Below, piece after piece: positions 34,934-47,506 of a stretch of 64,000 bases of DNA; positions within the stretch are counted from its first letter, which is position 1, and every line of letters begins with the position of its first letter. The notes under the pieces are model-generated. The model ran no database searches and had not been told where the DNA came from. It saw only the letters and a list, made by a program, of their open reading frames with translations. Source of the DNA: Pristionchus mayeri (taxonomy: Eukaryota; Nematoda; Chromadorea; Rhabditida; Neodiplogasteridae); assembly GCA_036245805.1 (NCBI GenBank), contig BTRK01000005.1:4526001-4590000 (forward strand), in the 5' to 3' direction. The translations under genes and the position numbers were made by a program.

Positions 34934-35345
34934 CTGAAATGTTATTGACTTTCGGTATTACCCCCGAAAAGTAAAAGTAAATTTAATTTCGTAAAAGCGA
35001 ATTTTGGAGAAAAACTATTTGAAAAAGTATTATGAAAATTCATTTTTTTCGAAAGGCGAGAAATAGAAAATACATTTTAGAATTTCACATTTTGGAAATG
35101 CACGTTTTAGAAATTTTTCCACAGCCGGCACTTCCGAAGTCGAGTGATTAAATTGGAATACATCATCAACAGATTAAATTCTAAAATATTGAGTGGTGTA
35201 ATGACGTTCAAAAAACTAATTTCATTCCGCCTCAGCGCTCTAACTAGCAGTTTCCCGGCGTCGCCTGACTCAATAGTATGTAAAATGTACCTGTTGTCCA
35301 ATTATCTAATTTATGTATCGAGTGGACTACATAAATGAGGATAAT

Positions 35346-35897
35346 TGGCGCTTCTGCACATCTCCGGACAAACCTAAAAGACACAAAATTGTGCCGTTCA
35401 TCTTACAAGGAAAGGCCGCGAGGGTAAGGTTGAGTTTTTGAACGAGACCTAACGCGAAAAAACGAGACCTCGAAAGATGATCAAATTCTAAGAACTTCTA
35501 TGTTTTCCATATCGGCTGAGGACCTCTGTGGACGGCTGGGTAGTAGTGGAATTTCGGAACATAGGCTGAGAAATGAACGGTTTTGTACCTCTCCCCACTA
35601 CGAGCGCAGACATTCACAGCGGCCCTCAGCAGATATGAACAACATATAAGTGCTTAGAATTTGATCATCTTTCGATTGCGCTAGGTCTCGTTCAAAAACT
35701 CCACCTCACCCTCGCAACCATTCCTTGTTAGATTTCTGGCGTGCTAACACGTATTAAGCTCATCATTTTTTGGGTCTCCACATAAGTTCAGAAGGAGATC
35801 GATAATGTCAAGTTTGGTAAGAGGCAGAAGAAACTCACTATCTCAGTGCAATCGACAATTCTGCTCCTCCGCTCCCGGAGATGTGCAGAAGCGCCAG
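35346..35897. mobile_element. Foldback element
   Basis: Outer ends GGCGCTTCTGCACATCTCCGG and the inverted copy; internally GAGGGTAAGGTTGAGTTTTT and AGGTCTCGTTCAAAAACTCC are also inverted. No coding signal. Confidence 0.6.
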
Positions 35898-36117
35898 ATG
35901 ATCTGAAATTGTGCGGGAATTTTAGAAAATACGGAAACAATTAGAGAGCAAAGATATTGCTAATCGATTGAGGCGCCCTATCACTCGTGACATTTCACTC
36001 TCCTGCGAACTTCACTATCGGCCTTGTTGATTGATAAGGCTGTTGCATGACTCAGTGAGACGATCGATGGGAATCACGCACGCCTATCTTCCCAACTCTG
36101 AAAAGATGGTAGGGGCC

Positions 36118-36330
36118 GTACTCAGAAGGAGGCGCCAAAGTTGGAATCAGCCCTGTTTTATTCTTGGGTGCCCCCCCCCCTACCCTAAAGTCAATTAACA
36201 AGTTGGCTTGAGCCCTGAATCCAGCTTGTGCTGTCTTGGATCCAACTTGTAAAGTCGCTTTAGCGTAGGGGGTGCATCCAAGGATACACAGCTGTTTGTT
36301 CCAACTTGGGCGCCTCCTCCTGAGTAGGTA
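36118..36330. mobile_element. Small foldback (MITE-like)
   Basis: GTACTCAGAAGGAGGCGCC and GGCGCCTCCTCCTGAGTAGG are inverted; inner phrases CTTGGGTGCCCC/GGGGGTGCATCCAAGG also pair. No gene. Confidence 0.6.
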
Positions 36331-36356
36331 TAGAGCGCAGGAATGGTTTCGAGGGC

Positions 36357-36515
36357 ACTAGGTCGGATGAGCACCAACCGGATGAGAACCAGAATGTATA
36401 GTTCCCCAGCATGTTCACAGTAGGTTCCCTGATGAGTGTCAAAAATGCTTTTGTTAAAGTCCTACAGAATGGTCCATTTGCTGGTTCTCATCCGACGGTT
36501 TTCATCCGGCCTAGT
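36357..36515. mobile_element. Short MITE with ends CACTAGGTCGGATGAG
   Basis: CACTAGGTCGGATGAGCACC and GGTTTTCATCCGGCCTAGTG are inverted over about 36 bp, 159 bp total. Single ends of the same type occur near 20570, 24195, 24894 and 37664. Confidence 0.6.
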
Positions 36516-36865
36516 GCCGTTTCGAGAGTACTGAGTCTGTTCAGTCAGCGTGTGCTTTCGCTTACCAGACCCCAGCACAGTGACACTGCGATGTTGCCCT
36601 GTGTCGAGCACGCAGAGAACTGCACAGGCGGGATTGGACACACGTAAACACCTATATAATCTGGTAGTGAACATTATTGCTTAGCATTGCATTTTCGCAA
36701 AGTCTTGACTGTACATCGCGTAAAGTAAGTACATCGACATAATTATTTCCGTAAAATCGATTGCTCGACGAACATTTTATCAGAAATTGCACAAGTGTAC
36801 TGTACACGCACAATCCACAAAGGATATGAGGTTACTATAAATCGGTTGCTACCTCGGTCAGTTTC

Positions 36866-36907
36866 AGTGGTCCGGGCACTCAGTGGGAAGTTTTTGAAGA
36901 GAGCGAA
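36866..36907 (-). pseudogene. Degenerate copy of the family-2 last exon
   Basis: Minus strand reads SLQKLPTECPDH and stop, aligned with HKLPTEYPDY at 31744 including sequence past the stop. The GWC motif is gone. Confidence 0.45.
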
Positions 36908-37427
36908 ACATGTTAACATTTTCAGTATTTGTACAGAATGCATACATGAAAATGTACTACATGATGTCATTGTTGGGGCAAGATTCAGTCGGTACCGCAC
37001 CGGGAAGCTGTCATCCGAGCATGTTGCTTCCCTGATTTTCCTTCTCCCTACTATGTATGTATATTCCTCCGAAATATGGATCATAACGAACTGTGAATGT
37101 GGGAACGCTCAAGCGGTCATAGAGTGATTGGAGTGGGGAGGGAAGGAGTGGCCGATACGAATGCATGGAGTCTTGGGGTCTCTTTGTTGCCAACACTATC
37201 TCGCTTCTTACGCGTCGGTCATTCCATACTGATTGAGTGTGTATGATAGAGAGGGAACAGATCGTAAGAGTGACAGACAGTGTATGTCTCCATTCCTCGC
37301 CTGCCCCGTTCTCTCAGTCGCGCCATCAATTCTCTCCACATCACCTCTCTTGTATTTCGCAGAAGGCTCATAGATCGGCATCTCGCTTGTAATATGCATA
37401 CAAAAAACTCCTCATTTCAGATACTTA

Positions 37428-39933
37428 ATGACGTCAGCGCTCCTCTTCACATTGCTCTTCTCGGTGTCAAACGCCCGTATCGCCAAAGTAGTGACGGTAG
37501 CAGAGTACCCAATACCGTGAGTTTTAATTGGAAGTCTCTACCGTGAGATTTATTTGGATGTATCGTTTTTTGTCCCTAAGTAGTTTAATGTTCTACTAGT
37601 CTATTTGCGAAAAGTCTTGACTTGATATTTACAAGAGATGACAAAACGGACAAGGTAAGCTGGCTTGGATGAGAACCAAAGTCGATATGACCTAGGGAAG
37701 GTTTGAACAAACCTTTTTTTAATCGCTACCATTGATCCCTAAGCGCTGGTACGATACAATGTACAATGAATAATCTAAAATATTTTGATATTCAGAGTCA
37801 TCGGCTGTGAGAACTCGACGATTCCACAATTGACGAATCAGAATGGCGAACCACTCTTCTGGCATGAGGGACTGCACTTCTACCCCTGCTCTGAGGCTGG
37901 AAAGAAACTCAAAATTAAATCAAACATCAATTTGGACGATTAAACCCTAGAAATGATGAAATTTATTATTATGTCAGTGTGAATTATTATTTCAGTCGAA
38001 TACAACCAGGCGATATTCAACCAAGTGCAAGATCAGTTCGACAAGGGAGTTTGGATCAGTAATGGAAGTGATATAAGCTATGAGGGAGGAGGTGATTGCC
38101 ATTCAGATTTCAGTCTTATCATACTGAAAATCCACAAAATAGAAGTGAAATTCATCGGATGGCTGAGGTTTTGAGCAAGAGTACGAATTTCATTCGTTGG
38201 CATATGGACAAACCAGACTAAAAGGTTTTAAAAAATAGCACTGTCGGTATATCGCATTGTATAATAAAAAGTTCGCCACTAGATTCACTTCCTTCAAATA
38301 TTCCCAAATTTCAGAGAATAACTTCGAGAGGGCTACGATCCACTTTGCAATGACTGTATTCAAAACCGCTAACAATTCTAATAACAATGGTACATGTTTC
38401 CACATTATATTGTATGTAAGACGTATTGTAGTGCAATTTGGGTGGAGATCAAAACAGTACATTGCAGTCACAACCGAGGAATTGAGTGCAAGATTCGGGG
38501 AGGATTTCAAGCACGCTGGGTGCCTTCGAACAACGAAGAGGGAATTGTTCGCTTGTAAAGAAGCCGTACTAATGTGTATGTGCATGTCAGGATGAGTCTA
38601 AGAGTATAGCGATATATCACTGGCCTAAACGGCAAAAGCGGTGCCCATCAGTATCAGAGAGCTCCTCACCCGGAATGCAGGGCTGTTTTCATCCTAGTAT
38701 GTGCAGAAGCTCCCAGAGTTCAATTTGAAATTGTATTATATATTGAAATTGTATTATTTATATTATGAAATTGTATTATATTTATTTTCCACTACATCTC
38801 ATTCGAAACCTCCACGATGACCTATTTACAAATAATTAGACACATTTTCAGACTCACTTGATAAATGGCTTCGAAACTTGTTTCATAACGAACCCAAGCT
38901 CTATATGCAGTATATCCAGTAAGTTATGTTTAATGCTGAGCTAATGTGCATTTCTTAGTGAAATCTTTAGTCTTTTGTTAGTTTTAAATTTCAGGGGCAA
39001 GATTTTACTCTATGCGGTGATCTTCAGCGAATACAAGACTGTTTTGAGGAAACTCTTACTTAGAAGGGTGCGATTCCACTATGCGGTGAGGAAGCTCGCA
39101 ATTTATCCTTTTTCGAAAATTGAAATTTCAATATTGATGAGGTGAAGTTTGAGCGTCACAACTGTTGAAATTTCCTCTTGCTGATACTCCTTCTTTAATC
39201 CAATTTTCAGTTCGACATGATCCGAAACGCGAATAAGGGCGATAGACGAGCAGTTGCCAGGTTTTTAGGCGCAGTTTATAATGAACAGCGGGTCAGCTGG
39301 AACATGGTGACGGAAAGGGTGAGCGACGGATGAAAGATGCTATAAATTAGCGTCTGAAAATTTCTGAAATTTGGCAAATTGACGTATCATTGTTTTTTTT
39401 TCCAGATCCGAGACGTACTGCAGCTTTCTGAAGAATTTCTGGGCGTATTTCATCATTGCTTCTTGGACTTCACCCCGACAAATAAAATGGAGGTATAATA
39501 TTATATAGTGATACGAAATTAGTAACATTTCGAAATTATCTAAACCAAATCTAAATTTTCGATAAATACGATTGTAATTTTTAGAAAATCAGAAATAATC
39601 GGCTTTCAGCTCGGCGACTGTGTCGAATCGTTCTTTTCAAAAATAGGAATGACGGAAATCGAGAAAAGGAAATATAAGTATTCATTGGGAGGATTTGTTC
39701 ATAATGGATACATATCTAATTTCGTCCTGTATATTGTTTGTAATATTCACGTGAAAATAAAACGTCTTTGGACAAGTGCATTTTTTTTTACTTTTCGAGC
39801 GAAGATTAATGCAGGCATGAACACCTGCATTTCGGTCAGAGGGATGGTTTCTGATCGCGAAACATTTTACGAGAATTCACTGTTTCAGCGACTTATTTCT
39901 CTTGTGCTCTACTCGCTCTTAATCGTTGACTGA
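37428..39933 (+). pseudogene. Family-1 copy F: exon-2 donor lost, stop codon lost
   Basis: Exons: 37428-37516, 37796-37899, 37996-38091, 38315-38389, 38468-38575, 38852-38918, 38995-39085, 39211-39318, 39406-39492 and 39610-39933; 1149 nt, in frame. Signal peptide MTSALLFTLLFSVSNA. Exon 2 (VIGCENSTIPQLTNQNGEP) is shorter than in A, C and D, and its donor reads G-GAAAG instead of G-GTAAG, so reading through adds KKLKIKSNINLDD and a stop. Later exons are clean: GVWISNGSDISYEGGG, FGEDFKHAGCLR, ELFACKEAVL, GKILLYAVIFSEYKT, FLGVFHHCFLDF. The last exon passes the point where copy E stops and continues ~80 codons beyond an AATAAA at 39757. Without exon-2 splicing the product would be a ~77-aa peptide. 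Confidence 0.6.
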
Positions 39934-40149
39934 TAAGGAAGTTGAATGCGCCGGTGAGAAAATGCTATTGATTGAATTGATTGAGATTTAAAAATATTAG
40001 TTTCGCACAGTTATTATTAGAGGCACTTCTGTCACATCAATACTCGAATTTCAAGCCTCGAATTTCACTCCTTATCATAACGACTGTTCGATCAATACTT
40101 TTATCGGAAGTTAATGTACTGTAAGAGCACAATCGAAAAGGGGTATGAT

Positions 40150-40198
40150 GACCAGCCTTAGTAGTCGGGGTAGCCCACCAGCCTTAGTAGTCGGGGTA
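40150..40198. repeat. Short tandem duplication at the stop codon
   Basis: CCAGCCTTAGTAGTCGGGGT occurs twice in a row at the end of the two-module gene, duplicating the last codons and the stop. Confidence 0.7.
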
Positions 40199-42726
40199 TT
40201 CCGTGGGCAGCTTGTTAGGCATGCACCACCCTGCAATAATTTAGTGTGAAAATAATAACAATAGCACACATAAAAAAATAAACAAATCAAAATATCTCAC
40301 CAATGGTGAAGGGGCATTCGGCGATCGTGCATCGCCAGTCATCTCTGAACATATCCGGCCTGTTTAATCTGTCAGAAATGTGCGAGAAAAGTTGCGCAAA
40401 AAGTTCACGAACTTCTGAGGTGCGTAAAAACTGTTTCTCTCAAAAAACCGCGCTCTCTCGCTCTTTCTCTAACCACCTCGCTGAAAAGTTTACGAACTTT
40501 TCAACGAGCTCGATGAAAAGTTCGTGAACTTTTCAGCAAGGTGGTTAGAGAAAGAGCGAGAGAGCGTTTTTTGAGAGAAACAGTCTTTACGCACCTCAGA
40601 AGTTCGCGAACTTTTTGCGCAACTTTTCTCGCACATTTCTGACAGATTAAACAGGCCGATCATTATTTTTCGAAAACTAATTTCAAAATATCCATCAAAA
40701 CCAATATCGATTTTCATTGAGACAAAGGGGGAGATGGAGGTTTTCTGTTTTTGCGCCGTAGGATAACACGCTCTCAAAAATGTACAAAAGAAAACGTGGT
40801 CCCATTGGCATTATCCATTTGGCTGAACACCCCAGAGCTGGTAGGTTTCATCCGAACTGACGATTAGAATGTGATCCAAATACTCACGGGAGGCAGTACT
40901 CGTGGGGGCGACGGCAGTCCTTGGGCGTCGAGCAGCGCGTGACGGTGACTGGAAAGTAGAATTCTAGGTTCAGAAGATCGTCTCATTTCATTACATGTGC
41001 TTATTCTGGCTTAAAGAAGGTGTAACACGAACAGGGGATCAGAAGGTAATGCATTCTGATGAGCGTGTTAGGTAGATATATTGTTTCCCCTCAGCCTGAA
41101 CCTACGTTGGTTCGAATCCAGCTAGGTGCGATTCCTGTTCTCATTCATTTCAAATACGCGCGCTTCGCCTGCGCTGAGGCCCGATCTTCTCATTCTCATA
41201 TCTCGAGATAGAGTGATCTGTGTCACTTCGGATAAAGTGATTTCTTATCGTATTTTTGTCCTCTACGACAAATACTATTCCACATGTACAATCTATTTTT
41301 AATGTTACTCCTTCTTTAAACCAATTCCTACGTCGTTATTCGAATTAGCACAACAAGCTCGTTTTTGAGTTGTCCTCTAGTAGATATTAATGGCTTTTCA
41401 AGACATGTGGCTCTAGAAATCGCAGAAGAAAGCTATGTGTTTACCAAACCATCATTCGATACGAATGACTCACTCGAAAACTGCTTGGGCTTTCTTGGTC
41501 CTTCCAGACCCTCTTCGGAATCCGAGTCGGCGTCATCGTCGTCGAACTTGCGACCGCGACGAGTCTCTAAAATTGTATTTGTTCGTTATCAATGACTGAA
41601 ATCTGTGTTGCTTTTGAGCTCGGAATGCGCAATTATATCGTGCTTGTCATTAATTTCGAAATTTGATTAACATCAATGAGTCAGCACTGCATTTCTGAGT
41701 TGAAAAAATAGACCAAACCTCTCTCGTCCCTGTCCTCTCTCTCATCCTCGCGCATGAAGGGGTTGGGATCGACGTCGGGCTGGCGAGGGATCTCGGGCGG
41801 ACGAGCGAGGGGAAGACACCAGCCTGAAATGTTATTATTGTTTTTGTTTTGAGTCAAAGCAACAAAAATACATATTTCGAAAACAATAACACTTACCCGA
41901 CTTGTACACGCAGTTGTCGCCGATGATGAAGCATCTCCAGTCGTCGCTGAAACAGTAAAAGTAAAATTTGACAGATCGAAATTATATTTCTGTAAAAGTA
42001 GTGACATAAAAATAACACGTTCTAGGCAGAAGGTTCACTTGAATTTATCAAATATACGAACACAATTAATTTCTCAATAGAAATTTCCAAAAAATGGGAA
42101 AAACTGAGCACAAAGCTCACTAGAAGCAGAAATCGTAGTTGCCGCACTGCTGGGGGACATTGCCCGTCTTGCAGCGGGTGATGGTCACTGGAAAGGTCGT
42201 AGAAAACTAAAAATATTTCAAGGACAGTTCTGGTTAGACAAAGGTACATAGATTCGGTTCACTTTTTTCCGTTAATATGCTGTGCATAGCTAGTTAAAAT
42301 CATGTTCACCAGACTTAATAGTTATCACAATAAGGTATACGCCTTCAATTGGAGAAGTTGCTAAAATTTCACTCACTGGCCCTGTCGCCATCGAACTCAG
42401 TGGACGAGAGGCCCTCCTTCTCGTACTTGCGAGTACGGTGATGCTCTGAAGTTGATTTTTTTTTCGATTTCGAAATTATGATATCAACTACAGTAATCGC
42501 ATGACAAACTGCTGGCCGATTTCGAAATGCTAGTGACATCACCGCATCATTTTCCCCTCTGAAACTACTAATATCTTCATTCTTCACGTTTCATATTTGA
42601 GAAATTGAGTAGAAGAATAGTTGTGGATAATTCGAGAGATCAAAGAACACCTCGATTCTCTCGATCGGGGGGGAGGGCTAAGGCGGTGACGAGGCCGAGG
42701 AGAAGGAGCAGCTTGAGGGAGGCCAT
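40184..42726 (-). CDS. Family-2 protein with two six-cysteine modules, 203 aa
   Basis: Nine exons: 42726-42651, 42445-42377, 42187-42121, 41946-41897, 41823-41719, 41566-41474, 40948-40888, 40344-40301 and 40230-40184; 612 nt, all phases match. Signal peptide MASLKLLLLLGLVTALALP. Module 1: HHRTRKYE linker, TITRCKTGNVPQQCGNYDFC, DDWRCFIIGDNC, GWCLPLARPPE, then an acidic stretch (MREDEREDRDERG). Module 2 has no signal exon: acidic linker (RKFDDDDADSDSEEG), VTRCSTPKDCRRPHEYCLP, DDWRCTIAECPF, GWCMPNKLPTEYPDY. The linker splits the protein into two equal halves with repeated exon phases, so it arose by internal duplication. The GTTTGG donor after module 1 is weak; if it is unused the protein ends 12 residues later as a one-module form. 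Confidence 0.7.
40356..40658. mobile_element. Near-perfect 300-bp palindrome in intron 7 of the two-module gene
   Basis: CGGCCTGTTTAATCTGTCAG at the left pairs with the right end; the centre is near 40507. The two arms encode mirror-image open frames, which are not genes. Its edge is about 10 nt from the TTCAG acceptor of the exon starting at 40344. Confidence 0.85.
41011..41319. mobile_element. MITE of the TTAAAGAAGGAG family in intron 6
   Basis: Starts TTAAAGAAGGTGTAAC and ends ACTCCTTCTTTAA (inverted), within the intron between module 1 and module 2 exons of the gene at 40184-42726. Confidence 0.6.
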
Positions 42727-45700
42727 CCTGGAAGTAGCGTATCATGAATTGGGAAGATTTCGGGGAAAAAATGACTCATTGCTCTCTATCGACAGATCGA
42801 TCACAAGCGCAAAATAAGGAGAACAATATCCACGAAACAGTCCATAAAACGATCTCAAAAAGTGATGATGCTCAGGGCATATGCGTAATGCAATCCCTAG
42901 CAAAGAGTGTATTGAGTAGACAGGTGTGACATAAATAAATAGAACCATCCGAGGGAATAACTCGAGAGAGCGACTAACTTGACTCGCATCTCGAGCCTTT
43001 AGTAGTGCTTTTTGATTGACAGGCAGATCAAGATCAGTTTGGAATACGATCGGAAACGGAATGATACCCGTGGCCATTTAACTGATTCATACCGAACACT
43101 GCTGAACAATGTAGTAGACGCCTGAAGAGGCTTGCGAATTTGCGCAGTTTAGTTATATCGCATTATATGTTTTACTGTCCCAAAACTACGATATGACAGT
43201 TTGTGCTCATGATATTTTTCTGTTGGTGAACTCACATGATGCATTTCTTATCACGCATTTCCCCAAAGCGTTAATGTAGAGGGTATCGCTCGTGTTGCAT
43301 TTTGCTTTTATCTTTTCACTGCCCGCCGGTAATCTCTCCATTGATCACACTCTCTCATACAGAGTCTACTTCTCAAGAAAGACTCTCTTCTGTATGCCTT
43401 ATCTCTCGCCAATTATGCCTGTGAGAGATCCTACTGAATAAGGAGGGCCGTTCCTAGCAACGATTATCCAACTCTCGCTTTTACATTTCACAGAATGAAA
43501 AGATGCAACCTCGATCCTGAATGGCATGCTGAAAGGAAGTGATCAAAAATCATTTGTTTCCCATACCCTCATGTGTAATAAAGTCTATCATGTCTATCAG
43601 ATAAATACGAATCCCCAATTTAGTGAGCTGACAGAATCATAACCAATTTGGAAACGGGATGTATTCACATTCAGTCAAATCCCATAATATATTGAAATGG
43701 GCATAGTTTTACTCGCAAAATCGATCGAATTGGAAAGCGCGGAAAACGATTGCTTAGTTACAATGATCCGAATGTTTTTTTCTAATTGGTATTGTCAGCG
43801 CCAGCATTGCAACTACCTTAGATGTTTGTCACTGTAAATTATAAGCAAGTTCATAAACAAATCTTTCAGAGTTTTGAGAAGGCCGGTGTCATCAATTGCG
43901 ACTGACCGCAGATCTCTAAATCGAGTTTTGAAAATTCAAACATAATTTACGCGCTCTGCCTCTAATTACAATTTTTTTGAAATGTATTTTTTACATTTTT
44001 ATTTGTATTATTAATTGTCTGTGTTTTATTATTTTATGGATTATGGACAGAAGGCGCTCAAATATCTCTCTCACTTGAAGTATTTTGAAGAAACGTGCAA
44101 TTTTTGAAGGCCTCTCGAAATATGCCCCTTTCCCCGATATCATTGAAATTATTTTAATTTCGTTTCGAAAGTAACATCAACATCAAATATCGATTACTTA
44201 CAATGTGAAAGTTATGGGCATATTATGAAACACTTCATATATTAATAGTCTAGCCTTCGTAGTCTTCGTAATCCAGAGTGATTTCAAAATTATTAACATC
44301 GTGGAGGTCACAATTGGCTTCGTGAAATCCATATCGAAATTCATTCTCGAGACATCGCGCAATTCCAATACATGAAACATACCGCTGCAAACGAGGTATG
44401 ACATGTTCTTATACAAAAATATTGCCTAACAAGAGATTCACGTCCAGACTTCCCGTCTTTGAGATTCATTGCTTAATACATCAACCAGCAGGTTGTTGTT
44501 GTGTGTTGGATGTGCGCCCCTTGCCGCGTTCCTTCTTCCTTGCCCCCCCCCCCCCTCCTCCCCTTTCCTCCTTCCCTCCTCCATCCATCATAGCTCGCCC
44601 TCCCTCATCCACTACTTCATCTTTCATTCATCCCCCAGGTCCTCATACTCTTCTCTCTAAAGCAGACAGGGTCACGATCTATTGATAGGAGAGGCCACAC
44701 TAATCTCATTCATCTCATTCAGCTGAAGATTTTTATGGAGGGGAGCACCAAACCCATTTGTTGCTTTAATGAAAGCATCTGATTGCGCAAGTATCCCGGA
44801 GTGAGCGAGTGACCACTCCCTCACCTTTCATTCCCGAACATACTGGTTTAGTGACCACTCGGTTTCCTGAGCTTATCCATTCCCTTCATGTCTTACTTGA
44901 CTTACCTGAAAATTAAAATCCTAATCCCTATTCCATGGCTTGCAGTCCGTCTATTGTAATTCTATTGTAGTCTATTGTAATTAGATTGTAATTCGGACAA
45001 CCAATAATCATTCCGTTCCAGAGCTCTTCGGTCGGATGCCTCGGTCGGGCATGAATCTGGCCAAGTGGTGCCTGTACTACATCCCGGGGCGACGGTTTGA
45101 TATCTATTTTATCTTTTCAACAGTGGAGAAGGGACTATGGTAGACTATGGTAATTTTCGGTAAACATAAGGTGGTGTTCCCTAGAAGCACTTTGGACAGC
45201 ATTGATACTTGGTCACTATTCGGTCTCGTGCAATGCACCACCAAATTAAATGTAATTAATTAATAATTAAGCATTACATTAACTGACATTGCTGCAGATG
45301 CTCGGCTAGCAATGCTCTGGCCACACGTTTCTTCAATGGAGTCTCTCGTTGCGCATTGACCTCACCACTCAGCGAAATAAACAATAACTGACGACACTGC
45401 AAGCCCATTCATTCCCTTCACTTCACCAATATCCACAATCCCTCGATCTTACTAGTTCTCCCATCTCATTGGTTACGTAGGCATGTTTGCTCCGTAAGGC
45501 GTTTATCATAGAATAAGGACATTGATGCTTGTTCTGACAATTGTTCTCATTGTGTGCGGTATTAGTGTTGACATTGCTACATATCTGTTTAAATTTTACA
45601 ATGCATGCAGCTTTGAAGGAAAAAAATAACGATTGCATTTAAGTGTAGCAACTGTGAATAAGGCACCAACAAATCATTAATAGGAAAATATCCTCACCCC

Positions 45701-46327
45701 TTTGTGCCCACTTGTGTAGGCTTGATTGCTCCGTACGGCATCCTTCCTCCTCGATAGCGCCTTATTTTCCAATCCCATTCCGGATTGTCACACCAATTCG
45801 CCCCTCATAATGGACATCGTACCATTGTTGTATTTCGATGGGACAAGTTGAATATGTTGCTCTTCGTATTCCCTTTGTGAGAAATTAATTTCGGATATTA
45901 TGAGACTCATTATCGTACAAAAAAAGTATTATGTTTCAGAATTTTCCTATAAACTCAAGTGATAAAGGTATTCGATATAACGTGGATGGCCGAGAGAAGA
46001 AATCATGTAGATAGTTCGTTAGTGTTCGAGGGAACTAAGACTAATGTTTTCACGTTTTACCATTTCTCCTGAACAAGAGCGGTAATACAGATGAAGCAGT
46101 GTGGTAGGTAGATTTGCGAGTCTAAGAAATTGTGCATAGCAGTGAGGCATGCGCTAATCAGACTGATGTTATAAGTAATGTTGTGTATCGAGGATGAATC
46201 ATCTTGGGGCAATTTTTTGCGTTGTACTTGTAAAAGAAATGATCATAATGCAGCAATTAATAACAATGTTCTGTATTTTACGCGGGCAAGAATCAACCAC
46301 TGCAGAAATGTTCCAACTTCGGTAAAT
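42727..46327. other. Gene-poor stretch; pyrimidine tract and SINE tail
   Basis: The first 400 bp should hold the promoter of the two-module gene. 44515-44645 is a C/T-rich low-complexity tract (CCCCCCCCCCCC core). 45174-45245 matches the body of the SINE at 27341. A possible exon at 45023-45135 (ELFGRMPRSGMNLAKWCLYY) has an acceptor but no partner. No complete gene found. Confidence 0.45.
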
Positions 46328-47397
46328 ATAATATGAGGCTAGTCGCCTACGAATCAAACAAGAATCAAACAAGATCTTGCACAGTGAAATTACGAAAAAC
46401 TGCGAAAAGAGGTTTTTGAGGGTGCTGATCATCGTGGTCAACTTCATTTCTCACCAATTTGACCAGTGCGGCCGGGCTGCATGCCGGAAAATTTGTGCGG
46501 TTTTGTCATAACTCAGTGAGTATTCCATCAAATTACATGAAAATCGTACAGAAAGTCAATCGTAACGTGTAGATTCCGATTTTGTTATTGCCTAGTCAAT
46601 TTCAAGACATGAAACAAATAATAACAATATTTTTGAACATAGGACAAATGTGGAACTAGCTTTTTGTATAGGTGGATGCGCCGTGTTATTGTGATGATTT
46701 TTCGTATGCTATGTGCATAGTTTGGAGAATCCTATTTTTTGCTACTATCCATTTTGTATCTTTATTTTGCAACCCCTCCTCCACCCTCACTGTGCTCCGG
46801 TGAGGCAATAATGACGAATGGGAGAATTTAATTATGTTTCATGACGAGAAGAAGAAATGTGGGAACACGATTTTTCAGCACGAAATGAAACATAACCAAA
46901 TTTGCTGATTCTTCATTCTTGCCTCACCGGATCACAGTGAGGGTGGAGGAGGGAATGCAAATGAAGATACAAAATGGATAGTAGCAAACAATAGGATTCT
47001 CCAAACTATGCACATAGCATACGAAAAATGATCACAAGAACACGGCGCATCCACCTATACAAAAAGCTAGTTCCACGTTTGCCTTATGTTCGAAAATGTA
47101 GAATTTATTTGTTTCACGACTTTAAATTGACAAAGGCAATACCAAAAACGTAATCTACACGTTACGATTGACTTGCTGTACGATTTTCATATTATTTGAT
47201 GGAATACTCACTGAGTTATGACAAAACCACAAAAATTGTCCGACATGCAGCCCGGCTGCACCGGTCGAATTGGTGAGAAATGAAGTTGACCACGATGATC
47301 AGCATCCTCAAAAACCTCTTTTCGCAGTTTTTCGTAATTTCACTGTGCCAGCCCTACCACTCGATTGTCCGATTCTTAGGCGACCGGCCACATATGT
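46328..47397. mobile_element. 1.07-kb foldback element
   Basis: The arms, about 46328-46800 and 46905-47397, are inverted copies with scattered differences (core GCACAGTGAAATTACGAAAA, ATACTCACTGAGTTATGACA, CCACCTATACAAAAAGCTAG). The centre holds CTCACCGG/CCGGTGAG. No coding capacity seen. It ends about 110 bp downstream of the C-type lectin gene. Confidence 0.8.
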
Positions 47398-47506
47398 GAA
47401 ACTTATTTGTTCTTAATAAAATAGTTTGGCCGCTTAACAAAAATGTATTTGATGTAAATACGTTTATCAAGTCCGAGAAAAAAATAAGGGAAATTATGCG
47501 GCTATA

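Noticed and set aside
40303..40777. Two similar open frames (LSEMCEKSCAKSSRTSEV) on opposite strands
   Set aside because: Produced by the arms of the 303-bp palindrome.
45023..45135. Possible exon with KWCLYY after a CCAG acceptor
   Set aside because: Resembles a family-2 last exon only in WC; no other exon nearby, so not called a gene.
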